Shown here: positions 1-10,696 of the stretch, in pieces | How positions within the stretch are numbered: the stretch's first letter is position 1 | Layout: each line of letters opens with the position of its first letter | Source: Guillardia theta CCMP2712 | Lineage: Eukaryota > Cryptophyceae > Pyrenomonadales > Geminigeraceae | Direction: 5' to 3' | Length of the DNA stretch: 43,894 bases | Assembly (NCBI RefSeq): GCF_000315625.1 | Contig: NW_005434594.1 | Coordinates: 75,696 to 119,589 of the forward strand | The notes under the pieces: model-generated | Seen by the model: the letters and a program-made list of their open reading frames with translations, nothing else | Told to the model about the DNA's origin: nothing | The model's database searches: none | Made by a program: the position numbers and the translations under genes

Positions 1-608
1 CCCCCTTCCCCTCTTGTCTTTTCTTCCACTTCTTCCTTCACTCCACCTCTCCCCTGCCCCCTTTCTGTGTCCTCTTTCAGATCACTTTCACCTCCTGCCT
101 CCCTCCACCAAGCTGCCTTCTCCCCTTCTCCTTTCTTGCATTCCATGCCCGCATTGTTCCTAGAAACTTGTTCAATTTCCTCACCTTGCTCCTCGCTTCT
201 TCCACCCCTTGCCTCCCTTCTCCCTACCCGCCCCCCCTCCCATCCCCTCTCGCTCTACTCCCTCCTCCCTTCTCCACGTTTTTCCTCTTTCCTCTGTACT
301 CCCGTCTTTTTCTCTCTTTCCTATCTGCCTCTTCTCCTTTTTTGGTTCTTATAGTCTTTCCAAACTTTCCACTCTGATAGACGTTCAGATCCTCCTATCT
401 TTGATACATTGCCATACACTCTTTCAAATCCTCCTTCTATCTTTGACATGGTTCTCTTGTAACTTTAACATTATTCTCCCTTCATTGTTCCTTTGCTACT
501 TTTCTATTCCAACATGACAACAAGCCAGTCCTCCATTGGGACCTTTACTTCTCCTTGAAGGCAGGGAATACTTGTAGTTTGACGCTTTGAACAGTTCCCC
601 TCCGACCC
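1..608. other. Pyrimidine-rich non-coding stretch
   Basis: Dominated by C/T runs on the plus strand, the composition seen in long introns and spacers throughout this window. The open frames here are low-complexity Ser/Pro/Leu translations with no domain signal. It may be upstream DNA of the transporter gene that starts at 609. No gene seen. Confidence 0.6.
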
Positions 609-3461
609 ATGTTGGGTTCTCTCCGAGAACTCAACCATAATGTAAGATCACCAGCAACAATTCTATCATCAGTTGCAACTACCTGCCTTGTTCCCTAGTG
701 ACTGGCTCAATCTTGGCAGGTTCGAACACGCTTCATCTACGACTTCTTCATCTACACTTCGAGCGGGATGTGGGGCAACGCGATGCTGTCGGTGTACCTC
801 CTCAAGTTGACCAACAGCACCAAGAGAGTTGGGTTCGCCGAAGGAGCTCAGGGCGTCTGCATGGCAATCTCGGCGCTCCCCGCTGGATACCTTGCTGACA
901 AGTTCGGGAGGTCGAGGTGGGGAAGAGCTGAAGCTGTGTAGCAGTCGATGACTTCATCTACACGGCAGGTTGTTGAAAGTAGCTGTGGTAGTCGGGCTGC
1001 TCGCGCTGACGACAGGACAAGCTGCGATCTGGTTCTGCCAGAGCGATTCCAGCAGCTACATTTCGATGCTCGTCTCGTTGTGTCTTTGGGGAACTTTCAC
1101 CGGCATTTCCAACCCGGCGCTAGAGGCTCTCTTCGCCGACTCAGTGGAGTCAGGACGGCGATCGTCGCTCTACACGTGGAAGGCGACTTTCGTGTCGTTG
1201 GCGAACGCGACGGGCCCAACCTTGAACGTAGCGCTGTTCCTGTCCATCGGCAACTCGTGGACCATTGCGATCATAAGACCGATCTTGTCGGCGGGGATGA
1301 TGGTAGCGCTCGTTCCTATATTCCTCCTCTGCTTCTTCTCGGACAGGAAGGCGCTGGATGCTTCGAGTGAAGGGCATGCGGGCCGAGCTGGCAACCGACT
1401 TAAGTTGTCTCCCTCCCAGATGTTTGTGATGATGTTGTCTGTGAGTTGTGAAAGCGCGTTATTTGATGGTTTGTTCTTGATCTACTGTCATCTGTGTTGC
1501 TGTAGGAATGGTTTGCTGGTGTTCTTTATGAGAGAGTATTTTCCATGGCTCCTTGTCAAACTTTGCCTCTTGTTCTCTTTTTTGCAGAAGTTGATGAGCG
1601 TCTATCATATTGTGTTTGACTCTCACGTTCCATGTTGTTGTAAAACCGCGTCGTTGTCTTGTCGCACACAATCTCCTGCTTTCTTCTCGTGCTTATCTTT
1701 CTTGCAGCGGGTGCCGCAAGTCGGATCTAGAAGATGTAGTAGAAGACGGAGACAGTCAGGAAGAAAGCAAAGAAACAGACAAGCTCCTCGGCAACGGAAG
1801 GGAGGACGAAGTGTCTCAACAAAGTGAACAACATCAGAACGGAGATTGTGATGACGACGACGACGATGACAATGCAAGGAAAATGAGGCAGAAAAAGTTT
1901 TGGATCCCTGCGATTCTGATATGCAGTGACATCATAGCGGCTCTGGCCTCTGTAAGTTTCTGAACATGGCTGCGATCGCAATGCTGTCCGAGCATAATGA
2001 TCGTTTGCAGGGGATGACCATCAAATTCTTTCCGCTGTTTTTTCAGAACGAAACAAACCTTGTACAACTTTCGCTACGACGACGCTCGACGTGATGACAA
2101 TGGTGGCAGGAGCCTGTCTTTGTCAACGTCATCTACATTGCGAGCCCTCTCATGCTGTCTTTGTTTGCGGTGCTTTCATTCATTCCCGCTGCTACATCTA
2201 TCTGAGAGTTTCTGATGTTTTGATGGCAGATTGTAGCACAGAGAGTGTCTTTGAAGATCGGAAGAATGCAAGTTTGCCTCATGTTCAAGATCTTTGGGAT
2301 TCTTCTTCTTTGTTTGATGGGGCTCGAAAATGCGTGGTGGAAGACGGTATGAACGATGACAATGCAGACTAAAGAGATGATTGGAACGATGGTGATGATG
2401 GAGATGGAGATGATGCAGAACGTTTTAGTGTGTTGATGATTACGTAGAGGGCGTTTACATTTCACATCTGGGAGTATTTCACTTCTTGACGAAGTCTCTC
2501 AGGCTATCATCATCGTCCCGATTTTCATCATCCGAACAGCTTTCATGAACTCAACAGCGCAGGCACTATCTTTTCCTTCTCGTGCTTCTTCTTGCAAGCT
2601 GACATGTTATTCTCAAAGCTTCTCAAGTCTGTGACATTTGACTTCGTCACGAAAGCGGACCGAGCGAAATGGGCTTCTCTAGACAGCATTTCTCGCTTTG
2701 GGTAACTTGATGCTTTCTGCATGATGGCCCTTTGATCGTGTGTGGACCAATCATTTGCTGTCAAGTCTTCTTCTCTTTCATCATAGCACAACATAACAGA
2801 GTTGTTGCTGACTGTCTGATCTTCCCATCTTTTCTGATGACATGACAAGCTGTCGCCCCTCTCCCCTGCCATCTCCTCCCTCCTCCTGCCATCATCGACA
2901 TCGTCCCAGCTCTTGTCACTTCAACTTCACTTTCACCCCTCATCGACTTTGACGTGACTTGTTGCTGCCTGCAGGTGGAGCGGAAGCGCAGTGGTGGGCG
3001 GCATCCTGATAGACAAGTTCGGCTATGGCGAGACCTTCTTCCTGACCGCCGCCATGCAAGCATGCGGCGCCGTCCTCTACCTCCTCGTCATCCCGCTGGT
3101 ACCAGTGAAGGAGGAGGAGCTGGTCCGGGGACACGATCAACACGCTGCAGACGGTGAGGAGATATGGCTCAACGATATTGATGCCTGTATGATGAACATG
3201 AGGGACAAGGTGTTCTTTGACGTTGCCATGTTTGCTTGTGAAAGATTTGGATATTCTCTTCCTCTTCATCCTCCTCTTCCTCCTCCTGCCCTTCCTTCGC
3301 TCTCTCGCTCACTCTCTGACCTCGCAGGTACTTCTCCTCCAGACACTCCTTCGTCTCTTCCCGCCATCCACAGCCAGCCCAAGGAGATCCCACACAGGAG
3401 CAGGGACCATTTCGAAGACGTGGCGTTTCCTTCCTCCTTCTCCCCCTCCTTCTCTGCGTGA
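609..3461 (+). CDS. Major facilitator superfamily transporter, 11 exons
   Basis: Predicted 536-residue polytopic membrane transporter; the substrate is unknown. Exons: 609-641, 720-910, 969-1440, 1721-1951, 2011-2061, 2110-2169, 2230-2346, 2503-2562, 2619-2701, 2975-3153, 3328-3461. The first exon (MLGSLRELNHN) splices in frame to VRTRFIYDFF. MFS hallmarks are the loop GYLADKFGR after the second helix, the paired FKIFGILLLCLMG and IIIVPIFIIRTAFMNS helices, and the late segment SGSAVVGGILIDKFGYG followed by a hydrophobic helix. An acidic linker (Asp/Glu-rich, about 1740-1870) separates the two six-helix halves, as is common for the MFS central loop. The order SGMTIKFFPLFF, QRVSLKIGRMQV, RAKWASLDSISRFGWSGSAV follows a eukaryotic MFS family known from plants and algae. 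One intron (2563-2618) appears to be GC-AG. The acceptor at 1720 is the least certain junction. It converges with the next gene, with 22 bp between the stop codons. Confidence 0.85.
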
Positions 3462-3483
3462 GCAGCCGGACTTCTTCCCTTCG

Positions 3484-4731
3484 TCATGCCGACGGTGGCA
3501 GGTCAAAGTAGCTCACAGCGCCGAGATGGTCCGAGTACGGCCAGAGCCACCCTGGAATGTTGTCGTGAGGGGGCGGCGGAGGAAGGAGAGGAGGGAAATG
3601 GCATTCGAACAAGAAGGAAAGGAGATGGGGAAGGGTAGCAAGCAGCAGGTGTGCAAGCGGGGGCAGGTGCAGAAGGCAGGAGGAGGAGGAGGAGGAGGAA
3701 GATGAGGATGAGGATGAGGACGAGGATGAGGAGGAGCAAGAGGGGAACGCGGGTCATGAGGACGCAGGGCAAGAAGAAGGGAACGAAGCACAGGAAGCTG
3801 CTAAGGAGGGGAAAGGTACCTTCCAACGGGAGGGAGGAGTTGATAGAGCCTGTGCTGGGAAACTTACTGGGACCATGAAGCTTGCTTGCTCGATGGAAGC
3901 CCTGGACGGCAAATGACCGTTTCTTCCCTGTCAACTCTTCCTCCAGTTGGTGCTCCTGCTCCTCCTGCTCCTCCTGCTCCTCCTGCTCCTCCTGCTCCTT
4001 GAAGTGGAAACCTTTCTTCTCGTCGCACCTCCAGCAGCTGCATCTCGTCTTGACAACCAGCTCGCGGTCAATTTGCGGCCTTGACCTGCAGCAGAGGTGG
4101 AGCTGGTGCTCGTCAAGCAGGCGGCAGAAAGAGGCATGCGAGATCAGGCGGAGCCGCTGCTTGCGGCCGAGGAGAGGAGCCGAGACGTTCTGCATAGAAA
4201 GGAAGGGGCTGCCAAGCTGCGGTACAAGTGAGAAACGGAGGAAGGGGAGGGTGGGAGGAAGAGGAGGATGAAGATCGGGTATGTAAGCACGGAGTGACAT
4301 GAAGGTACGAAGAGAGCTGAAAGAGAGCAACACATGGAGGACAAGGATCGACTTGCAAGGGAGTCAGCGAGGATCAAACGAACACAGCGAGGAGAAGATT
4401 GAACATGCCAAGACGATGCGGGGAGCGAAGGAGCGGACCTGCTTGTGATCGACTTCTAGCTTGACATGATCGACAAGGTACTGTTGAAACATCGGCAGGG
4501 TGACCCGAGTCCACGTCCTGAAGTTCCAGATGTCTCTTATCGTCTTCTTGCTCACTTTGTAAGACTTGCCTGCAAGTTCCCGCAAGTTGCCCAGTCAAGG
4601 GCGGGGCGGTGCAGGAAAGGAGCCTTACTCAAGTCGAAGGTCGACACATTGGCGAAGTTTGGTCGGAGAAGGAAGATTTTCGCAACTTGCTCCTCACTTA
4701 GTCGCGTTTTGGACCAACTCGACGATGCCAT
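3484..4731 (-). CDS. Small HTH-type protein with acidic Gln/Glu-rich middle
   Basis: Predicted 207 residues from four exons: 4629-4731, 4439-4569, 3868-4189, 3484-3551. Exon 1 (LSEEQVAKIFLLRP) and exon 2 (SKSYKVSKKTIRDIWNFRTW) join cleanly through a 59-nt GT-AG intron and form one helix-turn-helix-like unit. This LSxxQVxxIF...VSxKTIRDIWNxRTW pattern is one I associate with a poorly characterised protist DNA-binding family. I infer DNA binding from the fold only. Residues of about 115-150 contain a (CTCCTG)n microsatellite that encodes a QEEQEE run and may vary in length. The last exon ends with WPYSD and a stop. Exon 3 and its boundaries are less certain than exons 1-2, because the coding frame there is judged mainly by composition and phase. 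Confidence 0.65.
3663..3735. repeat. GGA/GAT simple repeat
   Basis: Purine-rich (GGA)n grading into (GATGAG)n on the plus strand. It lies in the last intron of the minus-strand HTH gene, where it reads as a polypyrimidine tract ahead of the final acceptor. Confidence 0.8.
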
Positions 4732-4843
4732 CTGTTGTTTGCAACATGCAGTGAGTCGTGAAGCCAAGTCCTCCGATTATGAGGAGGAAATTCGTGCAGT
4801 CACAAGGAGAAAAAGGAGATAGGCAGAATGAGAAAGAAAAAGA

Positions 4844-7138
4844 TCAAAGGAAATCTACACAAACAAAGCGGAAGCTGGAAGGAGATACCGTGTGGTTGGA
4901 TGAAACATTCTGAAAGCAAATTATATCCATCTCTGGCGTGTTGCTCCATTCGAATCCTTCGTGCATCAACTCCTCTTTGCAGTCATCGGTCAGTTGGCCC
5001 ATGCTGAAGGCACTGCGTTGCTGTGGCAAGCGATTGTCAAATCAAAATACGAGGGAAGAGAAAGGAATGAGAGCAAGGCATGAACCAACACAGATTGATA
5101 GGAAAGAACAAGGAGAGCTAGAGAAGTTAGAGGCAGGCAGGAAGTAATCAAGCGAGCCGGCAACAAGAAAATGCAAGAAATCAATAAATGCCAACATTGC
5201 TTGTTCAACACTTGAGGTCATGAGAAAATTCAGAGCATCTCATCATAATTTCATCACAACTCCATCACAAACACCAACAACGAGTGACTTGGTTTCACGC
5301 ACCCGGTGTACCCATTCTCCCAGTCGATCTTTTCCTATTCGAAAATCTCGCGGGACGTTGCTGTGCCCGTTTGCACCGCGGAATTCTCGTAACAAATTGA
5401 TCTGCATGGGAGATCAGGGAGGGAGATTCGTTCGTAGACAGAGGTACAGAACGAAGAATTGTGATGAGAGAGAAAGTGAGGTAAAGAAGGCAAGGTAAGA
5501 GAAGGAGGCGGACTGAAGGAGAAGAAGATTACAAGTGAAAAACTTGTGAGATTGACAACAGCACGAGAAGTTAGTTGAGGATGGGGAGGGGAAAGGATGA
5601 GGAGTTGGGGTAAGGAAGCAGGGAGAAAAGGACGATGTAAACGAGAGAGAATAGATTACCATCCTGTCCCAGCAGCAAGATCGCTTTCTTACCCTGCAGA
5701 AGTCAAGCCCTCGCTTCATCAGCACTTCTTGCCTGATCAAGCAAGCAAGTTAAGGGCAGTAATGCCAGCAAAAACTTGAGCCAGCAAGGCATCGAAGGCA
5801 ATGAGCTGAGGATAAAGGGCGCGGCAGATTTGGACAGGGAAGGAGGATGGTATTGGGAAGATGACGGGGGGAGATCAAGGACAGATATCTTTCTCTTCCC
5901 CTTCCTCACTACTTCTCTTCTCCTCTCCTCCCTCCTCATACCGCCCCCGCCCCATTCCCCCCTCCATTTACCTTTCTTGTGACAGTTTTCCATTCCTCTT
6001 CTTCAGGATCTGTCTCCGAAACCATTTGATCAAGTTCCACTCCGTCACAGCGTCCGAGCTGGGGCTGTTGGCGGCATGGATGAGACTCTCCAAGTTTGAG
6101 TTCCATCTATGCAACAGACGATCGCTCACAAACCCGATGGATCGAAGCCACTTGCTCTTGCTCTCTGAGATCCGCTGCTTCTTCATCCTCCTCCTCTGCT
6201 CCCTCACCCATCTCCCTAGACTCGCATTGTTTTGGCAGAAATCAGAAGGAACATGGCTATGGCCAAAGTTCTGTGCGAAGAGAACCAGGTCGTTGAAAGA
6301 AGAATACCAGCCTTTCTCCAGTGCGTTCCAGACGAATCCAATATCGTTCAATATCTTTTCCCTCTCAGCTTCAAGTCGATCCGATCGCTTCATTCTTCTT
6401 TGCAAGTCAACCCACAACGCCAGCGTCCTGTACCTCTTGGATCTCTTTGGGACGCAGCAGTGTCCTGCACCACCAAAAGAGTCAGAAGGAAGTGTGTGCA
6501 AGTTTCGATGACGTGATGGAGGCAACCATTATCACACCGTCAGCTCTGGACAGACAAAAATGTCTGAAAAGATGATGACGATGATGATGATGACGACGAC
6601 GACGAAGACGATGGTTGTGGTCGTTGTGGTAGTGGTGGTGGCGGTGGTGGAAATGCCGATGGGAATGATGATGATGACGATGATGGTGATGGTTGTTGTG
6701 ATGATGCTGGCAGGGTGTAACAAGACAGGAACAAAGGATCTCACCGTGCACATGTTTGTAGCGACACAACATATTGAAGCAGAAGTTCCATTTCTCCTCG
6801 GAACCGGCAAACTGACGCCCTCTGATATCTTCAGACAGCAGATCATCATCAAACACGGTCTCTTCAGCCATGTGGCTTCTTGCATTCTTCGACATCTGCT
6901 GTCTGCTCCGGCTCACCAGCCGCATGTACCGTGATCTGCATGCTTTTGCCGTTCTGTTCACAAGAATGCTGCTGATTGTCGTCCACCTTACACTGGCATC
7001 TCGAGCAAGCGCGACAAGAATGTCGTCCTCTTGCTGGGTCCAACCATCCCTGATGGGCAGATGGCTCTCCGACATCATACAGCAGCAAAGCAGCAGCAAG
7101 GGAGTCGAAGGAAGGGATCGCCTGAGCCCCATCCACAT
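4844..7138 (-). CDS. SANT/Myb-like plus helicase-associated domain protein
   Basis: Predicted 348 residues; exons 6745-7138, 5972-6464 and 4844-5003. The N-terminal part carries a SANT/Myb-like repeat (DGWTQQEDDILVALARD ... RWTTISSIL ... RTAKACRSRYMRLV, about residues 31-75). At least two helicase-associated (HA, Pfam PF03457-type) modules follow: a W near KWNFCF, then HVHG joined across the intron to HCCVP, WVDLQRRMKR and IGFVW; next WYSSFNDLV, GHSHVP, LGRWVREQRRRMK and IGFVSD. A third, weaker module runs from WNSNLESLI to HEGFEW and ends in the last exon. HA modules are thought to bind nucleic acid; here they occur without a helicase. The start is the first ATG of that frame (7138), with in-frame alternatives at 7132 and near 7075. 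The 968-nt intron 5004-5971 is long for this window and could hide a further exon. Confidence 0.75.
5004..5971 (-). other. Long intron of the SANT/HA gene
   Basis: Phase-consistent GT-AG interval with a purine-rich plus strand. It contains no frame with recognisable domains. An extra small exon cannot be excluded. Confidence 0.45.
6560..6715. repeat. GAT/GGT trinucleotide-rich tract in an intron
   Basis: A run of GATGATGAC/GTGGTG-type triplets on the plus strand lies inside the 280-nt intron 6465-6744 of the SANT/HA gene. The ORFs it creates (poly-Met/Val/Thr, poly-Ser, poly-His) are artefacts. Confidence 0.8.
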
Positions 7139-7199
7139 GTCTTCAGCGAACAAGATCTCTTCGTGGGGAAGATGCGAGTGCCTCCCTATGGCCAACTTG

Positions 7200-8688
7200 C
7201 TCCTCTCCTCCTCTTCTCCTCCCTCCTCCCTCCTCCCTCCTCTCTCCTCCCATATCAGAAGCGTCCCACAGCCCCCACCCCCCGTCCCCGCCTACTTGAG
7301 TCTCGTACTATCCTCGACTCTCCTGATTGTCCTCCTACTGATTTTTAACTTAACTTTGAGTAAAGATCTTTGACTTAACTTTGAGTAAAGAAGTAAAGTT
7401 TCTCAGTGATTTTGTTGAAACCCCCAAATTCCCCGGGACCCGGGCCCCGGGTCAGCATCAGCCCTTTAAAAATAGTAATAGTTTTAAAAACACAGCGCAT
7501 ATATATAACCCCTTCCAAAGGCCTCCATGCGACTCCGTAGTCCACCCCACCCACCCCCATTAAAAATGACCCTTTGAGTTTCCAACGAATAAAATTGCCA
7601 ACAGTTTTTAATATGGAGACCGGTGGTGTTTTATTGGTAAAATGAGGGTACTTGGGGAATTTCTTGGTTGTTCACTACCCACCCCCCAATGTAGCCATGA
7701 AGAATAATAAAAAGGGTCACAGAGGTCGACGTGCGACTCATGGACCCCTTGAGTGTAGGAGACTTGCCTATGACCGGTACCGTAATTTCATCAGCAGAAG
7801 ATTCGAAAAGAAGTCATTTCAATAGCGTATTGTACTGGTAGACGCAACACCCCACCATCGTTCTAGGGGGATGAAGCACCGGTGGTCAAGTGTCTCCCAC
7901 ATGATATAGATGGCGGTGATGAGTAGTGTAGGATTTGTGCGGAGGAATGGCAGAAGCAGTTTAGGGCGGGAGTGGAGGAGGGAGATAGGAGAGGAGGTAG
8001 GTGTAAAGGGGGAGGATTTAGGAAGAGGGCGACATATGGCAGCAGCAGCAGCAGAGAGAAGGGAGTAGATTCGAGGCATGGTGGAAGAGTAGGTATCGGA
8101 AAATTAGGCAACCAGCATGGGATAGCTTAGATATGGCGAAGGCAAAGAAGGGAAGAAATGCTGCAAGTCCATCTCCTTTCTTGGCTTGCGTTTGTATCAC
8201 TGATGTCCATACTCATGTCCCATATTTCACCCCTCAGCTGCAGTATGTAAGGAGGACAGCAATTGCTTTCTTTCATTGACCCTAGCTTAGATTGCCATGA
8301 AATTATTTCTCAAACCCTCTGCAATCATTGCACTTCACCGAGTCCATATCTCACTCTTATCTCCATCATTGCTTCTCTCCACCAAGTTCTTGGCTGTAAT
8401 GGCTCATGTCTCTCCTACACTCTTGCGATTCTCTGCTGCCTTGGCTTCACACCTTTGCCCAACTGTTCGAGTCTATTTGCCCATCCCCGATATTTTACAG
8501 CTCAGTCTGTTGCATCCTCTTGGTTCTCTTCCTCTCGCTATTCTCACACTCCTCACCCTCTCTCCTTCGACCATTCACGTCATGATACTGTTTGATTTCT
8601 CCTTCAGGCCCAAACTCGGCATCTGCAACAACCTCCCAACAGCACAACGTGGCAGGCTGCACTGACAGAACCCTCGGGCTGATGGCAC
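7200..8688. other. Intergenic spacer with repeat fragments
   Basis: Contains a C/T tract (7200-7260), a direct repeat of TTAACTTTGAGTAAAG (copies near 7351 and 7375), a CCCGGG-rich palindromic cluster (7430-7450), GGTGGG-rich DNA (7535-7700) and a second C/T-rich stretch before the bHLH-like/PAS gene. The block 7295-7370 matches 25325-25380 in reverse orientation, so at least part is a dispersed repeat. No gene supported. Confidence 0.5.
7295..7395 (-). repeat. Dispersed repeat with TTTACTCAAAGTTAAG core
   Basis: On the minus strand this reads TTTACTCAAAGTTAAG, then an A-rich link, then GGACAATCAGGAGAGTCGAG. The same order occurs on the plus strand at about 25330-25380, and the core word recurs near 24805 and, diverged, near 34379. 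The short element body and GC-rich neighbours at the other sites suggest an old repeat family. No terminal repeats were identified. Confidence 0.55.
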
Positions 8689-10397
8689 ATGGAGGAAATC
8701 TTCTGGAAGCATACATTAGCGATTGAGAAGGATTCGCTGAAGAGAAAACGGGTAGTCCATGCCCCATCAGCAGGAGTCGAAGATCAGAGTCTGAAACGTT
8801 ATTTTTCCATGTCGTCGGCGGCTCGTCGACACACCAAGAGAGTCAGCAAGCAGGGCGAGCGTGCAAGGACGCATGCTCTGCATACCCAGCTCGATGAGAT
8901 GGTTCCTCTTCGAAGGGCACCCGAGGGAGGAAAGCTACAGTCGAAGAGGACGGTGTCTCAGCTGCTGGAAGACACGGTTGCTCATGTAAGGAACGAGAGG
9001 ATGCGAGGGTCGACTAGCGAGCGCAAGGAAGTCAAGGAGGATGTCATGGAGGAGGAGGAGGTGGTGGTGGAGGAGGAGGGCCAGCTGCTCTCTGGCGACA
9101 TGTTGTTGCAAGGGATGCTTTCGTCGCGCTCGTGCAACTTCATGGTGCTCAATCTTGACACCTTGAAGATCTTGTCGGCCAGTCGATCAGCGTCGGACCT
9201 CTTCCAAGCTTTCACCCTCTGCCCCCTGCTTGGAATGAACATCCTCTTCATGGTCCATCACAGAGACGTGGCTGTGGTTCAAGAATACCTCCAGTCGTTC
9301 CAGGGGGACAGGGAGAGGGGAGCGATAGAGGCTTCTGTGCTGACGTTTCAAGGGAGTGCCGGGATAGCCTATGTCACTTTCAAGATGCTCATTACGAAGG
9401 CCGTGGACTCTGAACGACGCTTCCTCTTCCTCGAGCTCCACCGGGAGGAGACAGTGAGGGTTCACAAGCCTGACACCATGCAGATGATGTCGATTGACCT
9501 CCAGGACTGGACCAGCTTCGACTTCCAGAGGTTCGCTGGAGTCTTCCGGTTCGACGACTTTCTGTCCCAGGGCTCCCCGTGGGATCTTGACGAGCAGACC
9601 AGCGAGCTGATAGGCAGGAACACCAAGAACCCCAGCCTCTGGAGCCACATGTCCTCGAGCTTCATGCGCAACCAGCAGGTCGGCGCATTGATCCGCCGCA
9701 TCTCGTCCGAGGTCGGGCTGCAGATCGCGCGGCTCGTCAAGATGATGCTGCAGTTTCATTGTGCAGTAGAGGTAGACGAGCATGGGACTCCCTTTTTCGT
9801 CACCTACGTCCGTATGAAGCTTCCTTCCTACCTCGGCTCCTTCAAGCTCGACTGGTTCGAGTTGCTCCGGATCGACTTGAATGGGACCCCCAAGAAGGTG
9901 CCAGGGAGCGCAAACCTGCAAACAGCCACGTTCATCCACCAGAAGGCGAGGAAGGGAACGCTTGCTTTCTCTCAGTTTCTGTTCTACGAGGAGGGAGGAG
10001 GGTTGAAGTGCTACCAGACCAAGCTGCTAGAGCTTGATAGCGAAACCATGCAGATCTGCTACTCGGGTGATTGTCCGGCCAAGTTCAGGTGGGGTGTGGG
10101 TGCTGAGAGGAGACGCTTGCGCTGTTCTATGTTGATCATGTATAATGAGAGATGAGATGTTTGCGCTGCTATCCGTCGTTTTTGAGTATTTCTCGTGATG
10201 CCACAGCATCTCGTGCAAGACGAGAATGTTCTATTCTTTCAGTTGATTTACTTGTCGCTCGTCCCTGGCTCTGCTAGCTCGTTCTCACCTCAGATCTCCT
10301 GATCTCCTTCCCCAGGAACGTGCTGGTCAAGGTGGAGGACCTGGACCCCCGCGTGTATCCATCGATGCAGCCAGTGGCAGGAGGAGAAGGACGATAA
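8689..10397 (+). CDS. bHLH-like and PAS domain protein
   Basis: Predicted 493 residues from exons 8689-10088 and 10316-10397. The splice joins KFR to NVLVKVEDLDPRVYPS. Residues of about 45-105 look like a basic helix-loop-helix: basic stretch RRHTKRVSKQGERAR, helix ALHTQLDEMVP, loop with GGK, helix SKRTVSQLLEDTVAHVRN. The conserved Glu of the basic region is not at the usual spacing, so specific E-box binding is not assured. A Glu/Val-rich linker follows, then a PAS-like segment at about 150-250 (NFMVLNLDTLKILSASRSAS ... HHRDVAVVQEYL). The C-terminal half (about 260-493) has no family I recognise, although it is well formed and hydrophobically patterned. Inferred role: transcription factor or sensor. 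The ATG at 8689 is the first in frame; an upstream exon is possible. Confidence 0.7.
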
Positions 10398-10696
10398 CGA
10401 TGGTTCTGCTACCTTGTGACGGAGGGAGAGGATGCTGCTCGCCTCCTCCTCCGGTCAGAGTTGTGACGTGACCCACTCAGGAGGTGCTCTGAGCTTCTTG
10501 CTCTCGGCGTCGATACACAGGCATGTGATCCTTGCCTGTTTTGGGATCAGACGCAAAGAAGTCCCTCCTCCCTCCTCCCTGCTCTTTTTCCCTCCACTCT
10601 CCTCCCTCCTCCCTCCTCCCTCCTCCCTCCTCTCTATCTTCTTCATCTCTGAACTTTCTCTTCTACCACGAGCTCTCCCTCTTCTCCCTCCTCTAC
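10398..10696. other. Spacer between convergent genes
   Basis: The 3' region between the bHLH-like/PAS gene and the thioesterase gene. It contains a (TCCTCCC)n pyrimidine tract at about 10560-10630. No coding signal. Confidence 0.5.

Noticed and set aside
3503-4333. Single 276-residue minus ORF as one protein
   Set aside because: It runs through a GTAAGT donor and a long pyrimidine tract; the spliced four-exon model explains the domain order and ends in another frame.
6540-6885. ORFs encoding poly-Ser, poly-His, poly-Met or poly-Thr
   Set aside because: They are translations of a GAT/GGT microsatellite within an intron.
9187-9939. 250-residue minus-strand ORF opposite the bHLH-like/PAS gene
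   Set aside because: Antisense shadow; the plus frame has domain motifs and a phase-consistent splice to its last exon.
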